This document shows positions 61,101-64,000 of a stretch of DNA of 64,000 bases, one piece after another. The position numbers were made by a program, and so were the translations under genes. The stretch is from assembly GCA_029204045.2 (NCBI GenBank), contig CM055065.1, positions 7,752,297 through 7,816,296 on the forward strand, in the 5' to 3' direction. A model generated the notes under the pieces. The model made no database searches and was not told the DNA's origin. It was given only the letters and a program-made list of their open reading frames with translations. Source of the DNA: Tillandsia leiboldiana. Taxonomy: Eukaryota; Streptophyta; Magnoliopsida; Poales; Bromeliaceae. The first letter of the stretch is position 1. Each line of letters begins with the position of its first letter.

Positions 61101-63400
61101 GGGCTTAAGCATTTTGGGCCGTGGTTTGGGCCCAACTAGTTATTATTGTTAGTGGGTCGGGTTGTTACACTTACACATATGATTTAAAAAGTATGTAATA
61201 TATTGATAAACTGCTTAATTAAACTTTGAGATATTATTAAAGAATGCCATGCGGCACCGACAAACCCACAAATTATATATTTTATAGATTTTACATTATT
61301 AAGGCCTTTCCCTTTTCATCCTCTTTCTTGGAGAACTTTAATTAGAACCACCAAAACAAAATCACTCAGGAATAGAGAATGATCTAATTAGATTAGTGAT
61401 AAACTTGATAAGAGATGAATGAGAACTAAAAAATTTCAACAAATAAATACCATTAAAAATCTCACATGTTGAGGGAGAGGAGAGAGAGGGGCGCGAGTAT
61501 AAGAGAATAAGAGAGAGTGGGCGGAACGGAAGAAAGTGGGGCAGTGTTGTATGGTGGGGGGAAAGAGAGAGTAATCCTAATAAGTTTCCTCCACTTCTCT
61601 TCATCGAAATTGATTTCAACCCTTTTTCGGGCCAAAGTCAATTCCGGTGTTTTGAGGGAATTTGAGTTTCGACTGTACTACTATTACGGTGAACTAAATA
61701 GCAGAAGGATCATTTTTGGTTGAACCACTTCCCCCTTCCCCACTTTTGCTGAAACAAACAAGCCTTTAGTATCAGAGCCGATTTGCCAGCTAAAAGTGTA
61801 AGGTGAGTATTACATCGGGTGATCTAGTGTTAGGGAATGACCAAAGAATTGAACCTAAAAAGGACGTCAGGATCTAAACGAGAGGAGCTTGTAATGCCCC
61901 AATAGTACCATGTTGGCTTAATAATTGGATTTAAGCATTTTGGGTCCAAAGGGATATTAGTGCTAGAGGCTGGGTTGTTACAAGTTGTGCTTCCATCATG
62001 TTGGAGGTGTTTGATGGAGGTGTATTTTTTTGTATTCTTTAGCATGTGGATTGTTCAAGATAATATATTTCTTTCTTGCTGGTAATATAGGTTAAGTAGT
62101 ACACGGTAGAACTTTAGGTATCGTGTTATACAAACAAACAAACTATTTTAATTTGGATATGCTTGTTTTCTTGGAAGCAAAGATATTAGCCTGACTAATA
62201 TGAGCGATAATGAACATAGCGAAGGTGTCTTGCCTGTACTAACTAGATTATCCACCCTAAATTTTTGCAATTTTAACTTTTGGATTATCCACCTTAATTT
62301 TTGCAATTTTAACTTCTGGATTATCCACCCTAATTTTTGCAATTCTAACTTTGTAAAGTAATTAAATTACCTTGTGCGAGTAAAATTCTTTGGGTTATAG
62401 TATCCCTGCAAATAAGTGCATGCGGCACCTCTCATTCTTGATATGCAGCCAATTTTTCGTAGGCAAACTGCAGAATTATTTAACATTCATAAAATGCTTG
62501 ATTTTGTGCTAGTGCCTAGGATTGTTATTAATCTATGTATCATGGACACTTCTATAACCCTCGCGTGTCCGTGTCAAACACTCGCGTGTCCGTGTCGGAC
62601 TTGTGTCCGATGTGGACACTTTTTGAACGCGCGTTCAATGCCGATCCATAACACATACAATTTAAAAAGTATATATATTTTTTTATTTTATTTTTTTATA
62701 TATATATAATGTACGATAATAAATATTTTAGCTTTTTGATGAGTACATACAAATTTTTTTTGAACAATATAAATAAGTTATGTATGGTGGAGAATTTTTT
62801 TTAAAAAATATATGAACTATCAATTAAAAATTTTATTAACTTCCACTCATATGAGAAATATAACAATATTTTACAAAAATTTATATTTTATATATAATAA
62901 ATATATATTATTATGTTAATAATATTATATTTTATTATATGTATTCATGCCGTCTCCGTGTCCTAATTTTTTAGAAGTTGCCGAGTCATCGTGTTCGAAT
63001 CGTGTCGTGTCTCATGTCCCGTGTCAGTGTCCATGACGCTTAGTTATTAATAGATACTTGGTTACCATGTGTGATGAGCAAAATTTTGCTGCTTGGGCAT
63101 TGCGATAGTTGCTTCATGAGCACATTGACATTATTATGTGTTTTTTTATCAATCTTTTCTTCTGGTGATTGCGGTGACACTGAATTGTTTGGTTTACCAT
63201 GTATAATCTCAGGTCCATTTGAACAGTAAGGCTTGTGCTGCTGTTTATCCTAGTGTTGAACAAAATAAAGTTTTGTGGTTTTGGCCTAACACTGATCCTC
63301 AGTACAAGGATATCTTAGAGAAGAAACGGCCTCCATTCGTCGAAGAGTTGGATGACCCATCATACACCTGTTCGATGGGAATAAGGGAACTTCAATATGG
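55110..63400 (+). CDS. PTC52: Chloroplast Rieske oxygenase, PTC52/PAO/TIC55 family, copy 2 (partial, exons 1 and 2)
   Basis: Exon 1 is 55110-55619 (170 codons), exon 2 is 63213-63400 with the same phase as in copy 1. Intron 2 starts with GTATAA and runs past the window edge. The N-terminus (MVSLISLSSPRLFLTPSPSS) is transit-peptide-like. The Rieske residues CPH and CVYH are intact, and the last about 85 codons of exon 1 are nearly identical to copy 1 at the DNA level. Exon 2 differs at a few residues (NSKAC for NAKAC, PNTD for PSTD, FVEEL for YIEEL). Intron 1 is about 7.6 kb because of nested elements. The iron motif and C-terminal CxxC lie outside the window, so function cannot be judged. Splice sites seen are GT-AG. 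Confidence 0.85.
56760..57420 (-). pseudogene. Myb/SANT-like DNA-binding protein of the Harbinger element
   Basis: Minus-strand pieces read NDFLIPFFVEQAKEGYNVD (about 57290), ADNHRKTLRSKYIEIKKC (57165-57110), ISGAGQDEQQKMIILEGQT, then AHPKAADILNRPIKHYEEF (56940-56880) and DDQATGYF. This is the plant Myb/SANT-like domain order (LKNRYKTLRK..., SGFGWD..., AHPKAKPFR...YDEL...ATG) found beside Harbinger transposases, where the protein helps the transposase bind DNA. Stops and an apparent intron (about 56950-57040) interrupt it. The conserved Trp of the SGFGWDE motif reads Gln here, supporting decay. Confidence 0.72.
57743..58560 (-). pseudogene. Harbinger transposase (DDE superfamily 4), broken
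   Basis: Minus-strand segments in order: GTHIKTKVSANIATQFHG (about 58490-58440), a stop, LTQNVRAAITPLYRFTYV and GWEGSANDYTILKDALSL (about 58435-58320), YYLVDDGYTTMHGF (about 58210-58165), ASSRSKVERTF (about 58065), then a frame change to YPFRTPVVVVLACCVLHNY (58000-57945) and the C-terminal tail (WAGLRDDIAQKIWEDFR) ending at 57743. The order GTH, GWEGSANDxxIL, YYLVDDGY, ERxF, VLACCVLHNY is that of plant PIF/Harbinger transposases. At least two stops and one frameshift make it inactive. The 162-aa open frame from 58231 is partly out of the true frame. Confidence 0.82.
58561..60701. other. Remainder of the Harbinger interior, no gene seen
   Basis: AT-rich sequence without recognisable coding content. 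A compact inverted-repeat patch of CGGCACG/CGTGCCG motifs (59685-59775) may be a small hairpin element. A block with CAAGTAATGAAACAACT and AGGCTTTGGATTCACT recurs three times at about 59890, 60010 and 60335. Confidence 0.5.
60702..61169 (+). mobile_element. Complete TRIM retrotransposon
   Basis: 5' LTR 60702-60854 and 3' LTR 61017-61169, each 153 bp, start TGTGACACCCCAAT and end GTTACA, and differ at only a few positions. A primer-binding site TGGTATCAGAGTC (60857-60869) follows the 5' LTR, and a purine tract (ACGGGGGGAG, 61005-61014) precedes the 3' LTR. The interior is 162 bp with no coding capacity. Flanks CTCAT and CTTAC match only partly. It is inside the Harbinger element. Its LTR is also seen as a minus-strand solo copy at 40695. 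Confidence 0.9.
62244..62355. repeat. About 37-bp tandem repeat, three copies
   Basis: Three units of GGATTATCCACC, TAATTTTTGCAATT and CTAACTT. The same intron in copy 1 has a single unit (about 40432-40470). Confidence 0.8.
62520..63055. mobile_element. Inverted-repeat element in intron 1 of copy 2
   Basis: Left end ATTAATCTATGTATCATGGA with CACTTC; right end inverse (GTGTCCATGACGCTTAG then TTATTAATAGA). Many CGTGTCC/GGACACG motifs lie near both ends (62560-62620, 62950-63040). The interior is AT-rich, no gene. It is absent from the equivalent intron of copy 1. Confidence 0.6.
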
Positions 63401-64000
63401 GTATAATTCTATTCTCTGTTCTTGCTATATCACTCTTAGCCAGCATTGCTACACACTCATGTATGTATATATACATAAATCTTTATGTGCACATATTTTC
63501 TAGTTCTTAATGCAAATATTTTTTTTGGCTTGTTTTTTCTCACATCTTTCTTTGTTCACACTCTCATTCTTACACCTTTTTGTCTACTAGTCTTGTTCAC
63601 AACTATCATTCCACTGAAACTATTAAGGATGGTTAATCTATTTTTGTCCAGCATAAGAAGGGTGCATATTTTCTAAACTTTGTGTATGTATATTGGTAGA
63701 TCAACCGTTTCGCTCTGATTTCTGAACTTATCTCAACTGATGGCTCAAACTTCATCAAGTTATTCAATTGAATCCTATCAGTGGCTTATCCATGAGAGAC
63801 GATGGACTGTTGTAGGTGGGTGGCAGCCGTAGGTTTGCATGTTGTTCCTCATAAACATTTAATCGAAAACGTCCATGCTCAAATGTTGGAAGCTACCTTA
63901 GGGCCAAATTTTGGTGACTAGGATGCAATATTAAGTGAATTTAAAATGATTTGTGATGACACATTGGGTTTCCATCAAGTTTCATGGATAGAAGTTGATG

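Larger units (their letters stand above)
55930..61764 (-). mobile_element. PIF/Harbinger-type DNA transposon
   Basis: Ends are inverse: GGGGCCTGTTTGTTTCACC on the left, GGCTTGTTTGTTTCAGC read inversely from 61764. It interrupts the TRIM primer site: left flank CTACATTT, right flank TTTAGTATCAG. The duplication is therefore TTT, or TTTGG/TTTAG if the element starts at 55932. It encodes on the minus strand a Harbinger transposase and a Myb/SANT-like protein, the usual two-gene layout of this superfamily. Both are broken. A separate TRIM is nested at 60702-61169. Confidence 0.82.
55773..61982 (+). mobile_element. TRIM retrotransposon in intron 1 of copy 2, split by a Harbinger element
   Basis: 5' LTR 55773-55926 (TGTGATTTGATGCCCCAA to CGCTACA). 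3' LTR 61890-61982 (TGTAATGCCCCAATAG to TTGTTACA, with about 60 bp deleted). Both are flanked outside by AGTTG (55768-55772, 61983-61987). The short interior resumes at 61765 with a primer-site remnant (TTTAGTATCAGAGCC) and ends with a purine stretch (AGAGGAG). A copy-1 solo LTR lies at the equivalent intron position (39991-40146). Confidence 0.8.

Noticed and set aside
60697..61174. CTCAT / CTTAC as target duplication of the complete TRIM
   Set aside because: Only three of five bases agree; too weak to claim.

Overview
This is a plant nuclear window, most likely from a monocot. It has intron-rich genes, a GC-rich first exon joined to AT-rich introns, plant-type LTR retrotransposons primed by initiator-Met tRNA, and MULE, CACTA, PIF/Harbinger and TRIM elements. 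I saw no bacterial-type genes and no rRNA, tRNA or CRISPR. The species cannot be fixed from the sequence alone.

The only clear host genes are two tandem copies, both on the + strand, of a chloroplast Rieske oxygenase of the PTC52/PAO/TIC55 family. Copy 1 (39338-44515, seven coding exons, about 545 aa) is complete except for one doubtful splice junction. Copy 2 (from 55110) shows exons 1 and 2 and runs off the right edge. Its intron 1 has grown to about 7.6 kb through nested insertions, against about 1.1 kb in copy 1.

Layout. 1-18328: nested LTR retrotransposons. The outer Ty3/gypsy-type element has a 5' LTR (1-2351) cut by a second element (2352 to about 12320). The 5' LTR of that second element is itself cut by a solo LTR (5443-7702, 5-bp target duplication CTCTT). 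The outer interior (12321-14780) and 3' LTR (14781-18328) follow. Both interiors have lost most of pol. 18329-24241: a decayed minus-strand Tat-like gypsy element with its 5' LTR and primer site at the right end. 24502-39231: a Mutator-like element with minus-strand transposase and plant mobile domain genes and long hairpin-rich terminal inverted repeats. It is split by a 7.26-kb CACTA element (31038-38296, 30-bp perfect inverted ends, 3-bp duplication GTA). The CACTA element carries eight ordered exons of a COLD1/GTG (GPR89-type) membrane protein gene and no visible transposase. The MULE ends about 105 bp upstream of the copy 1 start codon.

44516-55109: the spacer between the two genes. It holds inverted-repeat elements, long (TA)n and (CT)n tracts, a broken unknown gene (49465-50017), and fold-back elements set in TA microsatellites. 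One of these contains a perfect 69-bp inverted repeat with a 9-nt loop. 55620-63212: intron 1 of copy 2. It holds a TRIM element split by a 5.8-kb PIF/Harbinger element (broken transposase plus Myb/SANT gene), which in turn holds another complete TRIM.

The window reads as a layered insertion history around one gene duplication. Target duplications and paralogous empty sites give the order of many of the events.
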